Assembly (NCBI GenBank): GCA_949825065.1
Contig: OX463846.1
Location: forward strand, 7,831,366 to 7,895,365
DNA: 64,000 nt
Source: Odontocerum albicorne
Taxonomy: Eukaryota; Arthropoda; Insecta; Trichoptera; Odontoceridae
Direction: 5' to 3'
Shown: in pieces, positions 22,019 to 32,269 of the stretch
Position numbering within the stretch: position 1 is the stretch's first letter
Layout of the letters: every line of letters starts with the position of its first letter
Program-made: the position numbers and the translations under genes
Notes under the pieces: model-generated
The model's input: the letters and a program-made list of their open reading frames with translations, nothing else
Database searches by the model: none
Told to the model about the DNA's origin: nothing

Positions 22019-22812
22019 TGAAAATGTAGTATCTACTCTAGAAAAATTATTTCAAAATCAAATACTCCATATTTCTCTACAGTATTGAAGCTTGGATAAT
22101 AACTAAAGCCACCACGAAAACTCTGGAAACTTTTGAAAATGTATTTGCTCTGGAAAAAATATTTCAAAATCAACGCCTCCATATTTCTCTATAGTATTGA
22201 AGCTTGGATAATAACTTAAGCCACCACAAAAACTCTGGAAACTTTTGAAAATGTATTTGCTCTGGAAAAAATATTTCAAAATCAACGCCTCCATATTTCT
22301 CTATAGTATTGAAGCTTGGATAATAACTTAAGCCACCACAAAAACTCTGGAAACTTTTGAAAATGTATTTGCTCTGGAAAAAATATTTCAAAATCAACGT
22401 GTCCATATTTCTCTACAGTATTGAAGCTTGAATAATAACTAAAGCCACCACAAAAACTTTGGAAACTTTTGAAAATTTATTTGCTCTGAAAAAAATATTT
22501 CAAAATCAACGTCTCCATATTTCTCTATAGTATTGAAGCTTGGATAATATCTAAAGCCACCATAAAAACTCTGGAAACTTTTGAAAATGTAATATTTGCT
22601 CTGGAAAAAATATTTCAAAATCAACGTCTCCATATTTCTCTATAGTATTGAAGCTTGGATAATATCTAAAGCCACCATAAAAACTCTGGAAACTTTTGAA
22701 AATGTATTTGCTCTGAAAAAAATATTTCAAAATCAACGTCTCCATATTTCTCTATAGTATTGAAGCTTGAATAATAACCAAAGTCACTACAAAACACTGG
22801 AAACTTTTGAAA
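22019..22812 (+). repeat. 112-bp tandem array made of LINE coding sequence (about 7 units)
   Basis: The unit recurs every 112 bp. In the plus frame it contains SIEAWIITKATTKTLETFE, the LINE segment normally just before the EMW(C)YRRILR motif, and the last unit runs into EMWYY*RILRVSWADN of the LINE at 22745. Frames shift between units because 112 is not a multiple of 3. Minus-strand frames across the array are artefacts. Confidence 0.9.
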
Positions 22813-23078
22813 TGTGGTACTATTGAAGAATATTAAGAGTCTCATGGGCTGACAATGCCTGTAATGACGACATCTTGAAACGAAAAAAGAAGGACAGAGA
22901 AGTATTATTCATCAACAAAAAGGGAAAGTTATCACACTTTGGACATGCGAGAAGAAAAATATGAAATCTTTTAAGTGATATTGCAGAACGAAATTCAGGG
23001 CAGATGAAATCTGGGAAAAGACACATCTCGTAGTTGACCAACTTACGGAAGTGGTTTCGTTTCAGCAAACTTTTTTAT
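22745..23078 (+). pseudogene. LINE C-terminal fragment
   Basis: Reads ETFEMWYY*RILRVSWADN, ILKRKKKDREVLF, KLSHFGHARRK and RHIS*LTNLRKWF. It is collinear with the homologous LINE at 12058 but of a different family. Stops at three points. Confidence 0.82.
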
Positions 23079-23084
23079 TGTTCA

Positions 23085-23475
23085 GAGCTTATTTATTTAT
23101 TTAAGATGTCATTGTAAAAACAATCTGGCAGGCTTATTGCCAGGTGGAAATCTTTCCAACCAACAAGACAAACGTAATTTAAAGAAGTTAAATAGTCGCA
23201 AAAAAAAATCAATACGCAACGGAAAAGGAAGAGATGATGGAGAGGAAAGATAAATCAGATTATGTCAATGACTTGAACTTAAAAGTTTTTTCAGTCGATT
23301 CTTAAAACATGCCAAAGATGGAACGAGTCTAAAATTGGTTTTTAACTGGTTCCAGAGTCTCACTGCATGGACAGTAAAGGACGACGTAATAAAAGAAGAG
23401 CGGTGAACTGGGAGAATCAATAAACAATGTCCGTTTGAGCGTAACGCAAGTTCATGATCGGAAAGACGCAGATTT
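23085..23475 (-). pseudogene. LINE-B 3' end with C-terminal coding trace
   Basis: The minus strand gives SSFTVHAVRLWNQL, LVPSLACFKNRLKKLL, then a 3' UTR with an internal deletion relative to 43906. It ends with GGAAAGATTTCCACC and the GCCTGCCAGATTG tail shared with SINE-A, followed by AAATAAATAAATAA. An active LINE-B would supply the RT and endonuclease; this copy is dead. Confidence 0.82.
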
Positions 23476-23479
23476 TTTT

Positions 23480-23615
23480 AATGTGATAATCTGGATGCTC
23501 GAACTCGAAGCGTATGATAGACAACGAATTGGCGACTTTGAAATATGGTGATGGAAGCGGTGCTTGCGTATTCCATGGATATCCAGAAGAACCTATCAAT
23601 CGACTAATTTAGACC
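23480..23615 (+). pseudogene. LINE fragment
   Basis: QRIGDFEIW*WKRCLRIPWI and SRRTYQS match the (R)xxFEMWCWRRMLRIPW block of LINE C-termini. About 40 codons are visible. Confidence 0.7.
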
Positions 23616-23939
23616 TCGGGGTAAAGATGTGTATCTATATGTCTCGTGCGAGAGAAAATCTTAGAACATTCGGAACACATGGCATGGGGGAGTGACAGCC
23701 TTATGTTTGATTCCAGCGAAAAGAATAAATATCAATCTGATGAAGTGATTTTTCTATTTCGACATGCATCCTTCGCTTCTTATATGTCTATATGATACAC
23801 CTAATACTGAGGGGTTTGCAATTTATAAACTTTAAACTGCAGAGCCTCATAAATAAGTTGGACTATGATATGCTGTTGAAAGGAAAGATACTTACAACCT
23901 TGTCAGATAGAAGACAGATATTTAAATATTATAAGCTCG
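23616..23939. other. No feature recognised
   Basis: Mixed-composition DNA without a clear element. Confidence 0.3.
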
Positions 23940-24260
23940 TATAGTATTTCAATAGTACTGAGCTAACTAAACTTGTCATGTAAGACGTTCCTTGTAGGCC
24001 ACTCGGCAAAATGTATTGTTCCATAGTAAAGTAGTTGCAATGAATTATTAGTATAACTCTCGCATAACAAGACTGCACAGATTGGGTTATCAATATGGAT
24101 ATTGTATGGATTTTCAAATGTCATTGACTACTTACAAGAGTAAAGTGAAGAAGTTGTTCTTGGTGGTATGACGTGATTGAATTGTATGTATGGTTTTGTT
24201 TTGTTGTGTTGTTCGACTTTTATTGTTTTTTTTCTATTGTATAAGTCTAACAAAATAAAT
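23940..24260 (+). repeat. Interspersed repeat H2, copy 1
   Basis: Collinear with 51770-52090: AGTAGTTGCAATGAATTATT, CAGATTGGGTTATCAATATG, AGTAAAGTGAAGAAG, TTGTTCGACTTTTATTG. The T-rich then A-rich 3' end suggests a LINE 3' region. Confidence 0.65.
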
Positions 24261-24285
24261 ATTATATGCAGTGTTTTTTTGTGAA

Positions 24286-24670
24286 AAAAAAACTTGGAAG
24301 AGAAAGAAAAATGGAAGTATGGTTATATCAAATAAATAATATTAAAAAAAAGGAAATATTAAAAAAGAACGGAGATATTGAAGATGTTTTCGAGCGGGTG
24401 TATGTATGTAGAGAGGAGACAACAAAATAGTGTCTTAATGGAAAAGTATGGTGTTCTGTTACTATTTATCGTTATTTTCATAATAATTAGATTGCTGAGT
24501 GGGGATTTATTTTGTCCCCCATAGCAATTTGGGTGGTAGATGGATTAAACAGATAAAGGTGTGCATCATGTCGCGTAAAAATGTCAATGTTAAATTCTAC
24601 GTTTTTCTATTTTTTAATCTTTGTATCAAAAAGTCCATTTGACTGTTGAAATAAAATAAAATAAATAATT
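24286..24670 (+). pseudogene. LINE-H 3' end, copy 1
   Basis: Reads NGDIEDVFERVYVCREETTK followed by KVWCSVTIYR-like residues. This parallels the CM(K)VEEAR..KWRSV terminus of LINE polyproteins. The 3' UTR ends in TTTGACTGTTGAAATAAAAT plus AAAATAAATAAT. Confidence 0.7.
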
Positions 24671-24674
24671 ACCA

Positions 24675-24795
24675 CTAATGATTTTTTTGATTACCTACGT
24701 TCCCTACTTTCAAAATATCGTTCATATTATTCTACCATACTTTACTTAGTCCTCCTTTACCACGCTTTCTATTCACATTTACACTATATATTAGT
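24675..24795 (-). pseudogene. LINE fragment
   Basis: The minus strand gives VNVNRKRGKGGLSKVW and NNMNDILKVGNVGN, a worn GRGRPKKVW...D region. Confidence 0.65.
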
Positions 24796-25475
24796 TAAAT
24801 TAACACTTTATAAAAAAATCTAGTATTTATTTGAATTTAAAACAGTTCAAAAGTATTAGCGTGTAAAAAGTCATTCATTCCAAGTTGATTCATTGAATCT
24901 AGAACCACAATTCTAAAAATAAGTATTTAAATGCGGCATAAAAATAGCACAGATATTTCTATTGCGATAAAACCACTGGACACGTGCAAATACCAGTAAT
25001 TTCCCAAAAGACTAGTAAAATTTATTTTTATTCCATTTTTTAAACAAAAGATAAATTAATGGTAGGTAACCTTTATAAATTAAAAATTTATTTTAAATAT
25101 TTATGTACACTTCGTTTATTAAAATGTGTAAAACATATTCTTTTTCCTTTCTTTTTTAGTCACATCTCATTTTTAAAGATAATTATTTTGATGGAAAAAA
25201 AACAAACAAAACGAACTTCCACCCTCCAGAGAATTCTATGTCAATGACTCTACACAAGATCACTCTTTAAGGCAGATGCTACCCTCGTACCCTCGTATGT
25301 TCCCACTATCAGCAGATTCTTAAGACTGTAAAGCTGTATCAAGGCACAATATGAATTTGTTAAAATAAACAGTTTGTTTCAAATCAATTTAATATTATCA
25401 ATGATGATTTGAGCATGTGGAACGAATAAATTAATCAAGTCTAACAAAACCAATATTATATATATTGCTAATTTG
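24796..25475. other. No feature recognised
   Basis: AT-rich. A 62-codon hydrophobic plus frame at 25059-25247 has the composition of chance AT-rich DNA. Confidence 0.35.
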
Positions 25476-26385
25476 GAAGAGGAAAAAAATGGAAGTGTTG
25501 TTAGATCAAGTAAATAGTATTTTTAACCTTTCCCTTCCTGTGCTAAAAAAATCCGCGCGTTCCGGTGCTGTGCATTCAATACACATTAATACACATATAA
25601 AAATGAGCGATTTAAAATCGGAAAAATAAGAATACTCATACCCAATCACTTAAATTAATTAAATTTGAAGTCAAAGATGATAATAATTGAAATTTAATTG
25701 CTGAAAACATGAAAAAAACATCAGCCGACGTTCACAAAATGGGCGAAGCGACCAACTCAAACGAAAGCCTGCGAGCTACTGAAGCGAGAGAAGCGAACGA
25801 ACTGACATTCTTTTCTTGCGTTCCCATATACCGAAGTAGAGTGAGAGTGAGACGTGAATAGCGTCGCTTCCTCACCCATATTGATTTTTTAGAATTAATA
25901 TACTTACGTCACACACTGGCACACGTTCGATTGTTTTATGAATTTATTCCCGATTTTCACAAAATATCTCTGATGTGGCCGATAAGTGCTAATTATCATT
26001 AATATTATTTTTTCATTCACTGCGTATATGTATTAGGTACGGAGGAATACCTTTAACCTGAACCAAGTATTTATTATATTTATAGTATAGACATATTAAA
26101 GTTTATAGAAGCAATGTGTCTTAGTTATGTTACACATCACAAGACTGGAATGGTTAAAGAAGGGAATGTTTAAAAAACTGAAAAATTTAAAATGTTTTAG
26201 AGTATGTGTATGGATGTAGAGGATACAACAGAAAAGTGTCTTGGTGGAAATGTCTGGTGTTCTGTTACTATGTGTCATCGTGTTCATTATAATTAGATTG
26301 CTTGGTGGGGACTTATATGTCCCCCATAACAACGTGGGGTGGTCGAGGGATTGAACAGATAAAGATATGCATCATATAAAACAGA
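25476..26385 (+). pseudogene. LINE-H copy 2, split by a MITE
   Basis: 25476-25526 (TTGGAAGAGGAAAAAAATGG, TTAGATCAAGTAAATAGTAT) matches 24288-24335. Similarity resumes at 26158 (GTATGGATGTAGAGGATACA, GGTGTTCTGTTACTATGTGT), matching 24395-24500. The 635 bp between is the TTAA MITE. Confidence 0.85.
25523..26157 (+). mobile_element. TTAA MITE family G, copy 1
   Basis: Flanked by TTAA at 25523-25526 and 26154-26157. Inverted ends CCTTTCCCTTCCTGTG and, reversed, CCATTCCAGTCTTGTG. About 600 bp match the opposite-strand copy at 61072-61696. CCY-starting ends plus TTAA fit a piggyBac-derived MITE. No coding capacity. Confidence 0.88.
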
Positions 26386-27141
26386 TAATTTACTGAGTAA
26401 CCTTTTCGGGGTTGTTTCCACCAAACTTAATATTATTTAATGTGTTTCCACAAAACTTAATATTAATATTGTGAATTATATTTTAATATATTCAATAATT
26501 TTCTCAATAAAGAGTATTATAAACGGAGCTTTACAAGATATAACATAAGCTCATATTTATTTAGATAATTTATACGTAGTATTCATTTCGGTTTATCGAG
26601 TATCCTATTTAACGGGGTAAACTCAATTATTTTAAGGTAGATACACTCCCAAAATAACGTTAAGATATTAACTAGAGACTTAATATAATCCAAATTTTGG
26701 GGAATCCCTGAAATGTCTGCAGATTGCGATTCGAGTTAAGCATTGAATTAATTGTTTCTAAGCACGAAACAAGTAAACTAATTCTAAAGTCCTTATATCA
26801 ACCCATTCCTATACCAAATTATTATTGTCATCAATCTATTTCTAGTACTATCAAATTTACTTGTTGTTGAACAAAAATATATTATTATGGAATTCTTGAA
26901 ATCATTTAATTTCAGGATTTTTTTTTAATATTTCCATTAAATAAAAAATAAATAATTTTGCTGAACTAATGAATGCTGTAATATAAGTCGGTTCAGAAAA
27001 TTCAAATTTAAAATATAAAATTCTTTACCCGTTTTATGTTGTACCAAAGCATCCAGTTTAAAATTATATAATATTAATCTAGAACTCATTTCCAAAGAAA
27101 GTTTATATAATGTGACATATCAGTAATTAATACTCCATTAT
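26386..27141. other. No feature recognised
   Basis: AT-rich DNA. TGTTTCCACAAAACTTAATA occurs twice near 26415-26470 as a short duplication. Confidence 0.35.
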
Positions 27142-27607
27142 TTAAATACTCGCACGGCGACCTTTGTTGGTTTGAAGGAGATCTTCATGAATAATATGGT
27201 TTAAGCGGTCTTCATCGAAGTCCACTGGTCGTCCGGAACGCTCCATGTCTTTCAAGTCGAAATTACCGTCTTTGAAACGCAAAAACCATCGACAAGCTGT
27301 CCTTTCATTCATAGCATCTTCACCGTACACTTCGCAAATATCGCGAGCAGCTTTGGCAGCTTTATTCCTTCGATTGAACGCGAACAGAAGGAGGTGTCGA
27401 AAATGCTCACTTTCGTCTACTTGCCATTCCATTTTGAAGGTTTGTAATTAAATTAAATAGTATATGTAACGTAAAAGCAAACACATTATCTTGTAGAGCT
27501 GGAAATTTTCTTTCGAATGACGTATAACATTTAACATTTTGTTTAACTTTTGGTGCTCATTTTTAAATTGGAAAAAAACGGACACAACTTATGTTAACAC
27601 CTAATAT
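27142..27607 (-). mobile_element. Mariner head: 5' terminal repeat plus DNA-binding domain only
   Basis: A 96-codon minus-strand frame (27432-27145) is the paired helix-turn-helix DNA-binding half of a mariner transposase: FRHLLLFAFNRRNKAAKAA (11-29), CEVYGEDAMNERTACRWF (33-50), ERSGRPVDFDEDRLN (64-78). The catalytic D,D34D half is absent. The 5' terminal repeat lies at 27581-27605 and reads, reversed, TTAGGTGTTAACATAAGTTG. Same family as 60357. Could bind transposon ends but not cut. Confidence 0.9.
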
Positions 27608-28124
27608 ATATGATATATGCATACATAGATACAATTATGCTGTGCCGCTAGTGGCTCTAGACGAGAAAATAGGGTACCGTCATTTTTTTTCGTGACACAC
27701 ATCCTTCGCCTCCTTATTCACATACAGCTACAGTATTAAATGACTTCATTGCGTATTCTGTCATGCATGGTCATCCCATGCACGCATTTTTAGATAATTA
27801 TTTGGTTTTTCTATACATTTTCACATTAAAGTCACTCACAAACATCACCGTTGGTATGAAAACATTGTTGTAGGCTATCTTCCTGACAGATTTTGCGACT
27901 GTTGAGTTTAAAGTAAAAAAATATTATTATTTTCTAATATACAACGTTAAAAGCTGGTACCATTTTAAGTAAATTTAAACACAAAATAATACCGAAAAGT
28001 TTTTTTTCTCGATTCATAAAATAAAATAATGGTAAATTTCATCAAATATTGAATTTTGGAATCCAAGTACATTTACACTTTTAAAGTTTCAAGAAAACAA
28101 CTTTTTTACCATTATCATTTTCTT
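27608..28124. other. No feature recognised
   Basis: AT-rich DNA without motif. Confidence 0.35.
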
Positions 28125-28622
28125 TTCTTCTTCTTCCTCGCGCTGTCCCAACTCATTGCCTAGGTAGGCTGTTGGGGTCGACTCTTCTCGTTCTTAGGCT
28201 GTATGTTCTTTGGTTCTAGGTGTCGCTTTCATCTAGACCATTTCTCTGCAGGATTTTGGAGCATTGAGTTATCCAGGAGTTCTTTGGTCTTCATATGGAC
28301 GGCTGTCGAGGAAGATCCATAGACATTGCCTGATTTACCGTATGGTCTTATGGTCTTCGTCTTATGTGCCCATACCATCTCAGCTGTCGCTTTTCCAGCT
28401 TATGTCAGTAACCCCTAGGCTATCACGAATGTGTGTGCTCTTAATTCTATATTTGAGTGATACTCCTGCCAACCACCTAAGCATTTGCATTTCTGCTGTT
28501 TCAAGTTGCTTAGAGTAGGAGCTGTACATAGTCCAGCATTCTAAGCCATACATAATCGCGGGTTTAACCATAGTCTGGTTTACCTTTCCTTTTAGTTTTA
28601 TAGGCATTTTTGGGTCACACAA
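28125..28622 (-). pseudogene. RTE-like LINE C-terminus, copy 1
   Basis: The minus strand reads LKGKVNQTMVKPAIMYGLEC (residues 9-28 of the visible frame), QLETAEMQMLRWLAGVSLKY and SLGVTDI. A frameshift follows, and the remainder (28130-28390) aligns with 29550-29790. Ends in GAAGAAGAAG. Same family as 29409. Confidence 0.88.
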
Positions 28623-29393
28623 AACTTATCATTATCTTTTCTTCTGTATTATTAATTTATCGATAAAGGTATATTTAAATCAAAATTCAGTATTCGACTG
28701 AAGAAAACTGTTTTCCTAAAAATTATAATACCAGTAATATATGATTTGAAGGGGTTAATTTTACAATGTGTGCTATTACTACTGTAAATTTATGTTTTTT
28801 TTTTCATCGGAAACGAAATGAGAATTGTGGTCGGATGAAAATCGTTGCAAAATATTTGTAAATATCACTGTGCCAAAATTATTGTTCAAAGTAGTTTGGA
28901 ACTGTTATTATGCAATGAAACAGTCACGATCAATCAAAGTCAGGGAACAAAATGTAACTGGAATTACTGTTCAAATTAGGCTTTCATTCTTCAACTTTAA
29001 CTCGCGATAAAATCTAGGTTAAGAAGGGTGGGATTCTCGTAGAAATGTTTTTTATATGTGAAAAATCAAGCGAAAAACGTGTTCAATTTTAAATTTATAT
29101 TGCATAGCTATTTGATTTCAATTTTCAATTTATTTGGCATAGCAGGGAGATTTTTTAGTCCTCTTAATGTTGAATTTATAGCCTTATCTATTCTTCAATA
29201 TTTGACAGTGAGAACATTTTCTTGAAATTTGTACTTACTCGTACAATAAGGAACTAATGATAAATTAAGTATTTTCTATAAATTGTTTATTGTTAAGGCG
29301 TTAACACTGTGGGGGTTTAAATACGTTGTTATTTGTTTATTAAAATACAGTTTATTCTACTTAGTATAACGGTTTAGTAAAATACAGTTTTTC
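28623..29393. other. No gene; short duplicated phrase at right
   Basis: AT-rich. At 29340-29400 a ~34-bp phrase (ACTTAGTATAACGGTTTAGT) is tandemly repeated. It is the pre-insertion target of the LINE that follows and reappears after it. Confidence 0.45.
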
Positions 29394-29830
29394 ACTTAGT
29401 ATAGCGGTGTATACCTCTTACTCTAGGCAACTAGAAACTGCTGAAATGCGTATGCTAAGATGGTCAGCAGGTGTGCCCCTAAGATACAAAATAAGAAGCT
29501 CACGCATTCGTGGAAGCCTGGGTGTTACAGACATCAACAGCAAGATGGAGGAGAGGCGATTGAGATGGTATGGGCACGTTGGACGCAGAGCACTCGATCA
29601 CATTGTGAACCAGGAAATCTCCATGGATCTTCCTCGAATAACAACCAGAGGAAGACCAAAGAATTCATGGGTGGTGCAAAAAGATAACCTGATGCAGAGG
29701 CACGGCCTGGGGGACGTAGTCCGGGACAGAAGAGCATACAACCTGAGGACGAGGAGAGCTGACCCCAACAGTCTTCGCAGACAATGAGTTGGGATGGAGC
29801 CAGGGAGAGAGAGAGACTTAGTATAGCGGT
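29394..29830 (+). mobile_element. RTE-like LINE C-terminus, copy 2, with 15-bp target duplication
   Basis: ACTTAGTATAGCGGT occurs at 29394-29408 and 29816-29830 as target-site duplication. Between is a 407-bp LINE tail with an uninterrupted 126-codon frame (29407-29784): QLETAEMRMLRWSAGVPLRY, EERRLRWYGHVGRR, TRGRPKNSW, RRAYNLRTRRADPN, then a stop and a ~30-bp 3' end with GAGAGAG. 5'-truncated at insertion. The frame has no own start in the element, so no protein is expected. Confidence 0.93.
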
Positions 29831-30892
29831 TTAGTAAAATACAGTGTATCACTTAGTAAAACCTTATCGGTTTCAACATTTTCACCTCATAATCAGTATT
29901 GTTTGTGCTCCACTAATGATGAGGTGAACACCGGTAGGGTTATACCGTTAAAACTAATTAAAACTATTTTCTTAATGAATCATTACATTTTTGATGTTCG
30001 GATTTGGTTTCTGGGATAGGATAGAATATTTTTAGAATCAAAATGAGTTTTATCAGTAAATATTTCTTGGTTTGTTTCAAAAGCATAAAGTGTTTGTTCA
30101 CTCAGTATTTCACGATTAATATAATTTTTATATACTTACTCGTTTGTGAAACTTAATTATTTTAAAAAAAAAAACCGCGAAAAGTTGTCGTTATATGGTT
30201 TATACATTCTGAAGTGCAATTATTTGTTTAATCTATTCAATATGAAAATGTATGAAATTCGTATGAGTAGCTATTCGTTTTGTGCTTAATTAAATATTAT
30301 CATTGATCCTGAACCAAATTGTAATAATCACCAGGTAAGTTTCATGACATCAAAATAAATAAAAAAACAGATTCTTATTCTTTCTTATTCTATATTTATT
30401 CTTCTTATTGAGTATAAGGCTTCTTACCTAGTCATCAAGTTGATCAAAAATTTGAACGACTTGAAATACCTTTTATATGATATTTTGACTTGTTTTGAGC
30501 AAGAGTATGCTGGGAATTGTGGAGAAGGGTAACATTTTTTTAAATTTATTAAACTGTGCTAAAAAGAGAGATTCAAAAGCTATAAGTAAAAAAAAACCTG
30601 AAGAATGATCGTTTAAAAAAAAAAACATAATTTTAATCGTGTCATCAATTTCGATAACCCTGGAAATTATTTAACCATCACAGAGTTCAACCCTGTTCTT
30701 GTGTAATTATAACCTATTCAGATGTCAATTTTATTTCAGTTTGAGTTATAATTGGCGTAATTTCATCATAACAAGGAAACAGTTTTGGTTTTCATAACAA
30801 GGAAGTAGTTGCTGTGTTGTTTCATAATGAGTTTTTTGAAACACGAAAGTTCTCAAAATTCTAGTGTAACATAAATCAGGTTTTGATTCAAT
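29831..30892. other. No feature recognised
   Basis: AT-rich. CAAGGAAACAGTTTTGGTTT-like phrases recur weakly near 30770-30810. No frames of note. Confidence 0.35.
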
Positions 30893-30998
30893 TGATATTT
30901 ATTTATTTTTTCAAAACAGGCTTAGCCTAATTACTTTGAAAATACAAAACACCAAAAAAGAAGCCAAATTACATAGAGGAAAGAAAAAATAAGTTAAA
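30893..30998 (-). repeat. Retroposon 3' end, family E (copy 2)
   Basis: Reverse complement of the window's first 106 bases, with the adenine-rich tail at 30893-30910. Its 5' part is also missing, suggesting truncation. Confidence 0.6.
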
Positions 30999-31039
30999 AA
31001 ATTATATAAAATAAAAAATGCATATGCATACAAACGAGT

Positions 31040-31545
31040 GGGGTTCGAATTGTCAGTAGGGTCACAGTGACTTACACTATGCTGGAAGGTGTAAGTCTAT
31101 AAAATGCTGTGGAACGCCGAGTTGCATACTATCAGCAACACTACTGGCTAGACCGATTCGTTAGCGTCCCCGTCGCGAACCCTGGGCAATGTGGTCTCAC
31201 TATGTGGATCATAGCAGATAGCGGAAGGATGAAAGGCGAGTCTCTGGCGCCTAAAAACCAGACCCCACCAGCTAAGGGAAGGAAAACCCTAACAGAAAAC
31301 CAGGGCAGGGTCTCAGGCCTTAAGGTGGCAGCCCCACCAGGAACCTAAGATACGATGGGTTAATCACCTGTCTATCTGAAACCACACGATTATGATACCA
31401 AAAGCAAAAGAAGCCGGACTGACCCCGAATCAGGGGCTGGAGGAGTGCATCCCAGGATAGGGGGGAATGGCAGCGACTGCTGGAGGAGGCCGGGGCCCAC
31501 AATGGGCTGTAGCGCCATTGATGATGATGATGATGATGATACAAA
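31040..31545 (+). mobile_element. LINE 3' end with GAT-repeat tail
   Basis: A stretch with much higher G+C than its flanks ends GGAGGCCGGGGCCCACAATG, GGCTGTAGCGCC, then (ATGATG)n at 31519-31540. GGAGGCC...AGTGGG...(GAT)n endings are characteristic of insect RTE-clade LINEs. No clean RT frame is visible. Plus and minus frames of 60-85 codons here are not convincing. Confidence 0.6.
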
Positions 31546-31912
31546 CGAGTATATACACACAAACATATTACACACATATATTCACAGTCATTTAGGTATG
31601 TTGATGAGTGTCTTCTAACGCGCTCAATCTAAGAAGAAAATTTACGTTTAAAGGAATTTTAAAATTTTATGAATACTGTTTTATTTTTATTTTAATTTAT
31701 TTTATCTTGATTTTCAGCAAATGGATAAGGCTTTTGAAGTTATCTTTCACGAGAAAGGTATTATTTTCAATATATTCAGTTTAATGACACTATGAAACCT
31801 TCCAAACTTTCTCGTCATTTGCATTCGAAGTATAGATAACATATTTTGCTGATAAGAAACTGGAAGTTTTTTTAAGATTACGTAACCAGATGAAAAGTCA
31901 GAAAAATCAAAT
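31546..31912. other. No feature recognised
   Basis: AT-rich DNA. Confidence 0.3.
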
Positions 31913-31914
31913 TT

Positions 31915-32122
31915 AAAATGATAAGGATTATCAAATGTCATACTCGTAAAGCCATAAAATGATGAGGACTATCAAATGTCACACTCGTAAAGCCATAAAA
32001 TGATGGGGACTATCAAATGTCATACTCGTAAAGCCATAAAATGATGGGGACTATCAAATGTCATACTCGTAAAGCCATAAAATGATGAGGACTATCAAAT
32101 GTCATACTCGTAAAGCCATCAA
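31915..32122 (+). repeat. 41-bp tandem repeat (5 units)
   Basis: GATGAGGACTATCAAATGTC followed by ATACTCGTAAAGCCATAAAAT recurs at 31961, 32002, 32043 and 32084 with 1-3 differences per unit. Confidence 0.95.
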
Positions 32123-32269
32123 ATTGTTGATAACTTTTTTGACTTCTTTTTTGTATGGTAACACTTTTTCAGTCATGTCAGAAATAAAAACTAAAGAGAT
32201 AAATCAATTGGATGTTATTGTAGCACTTCGTCTCTTAGAAACAACGCTCCAGCAAATTTTCTAGCCTCT

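Noticed and set aside
22103..22745. Repeated minus-strand peptides of 63-78 codons containing QSFCGG
   Set aside because: Antisense reading of the 112-bp array; the meaningful strand is the plus strand, where LINE motifs appear.
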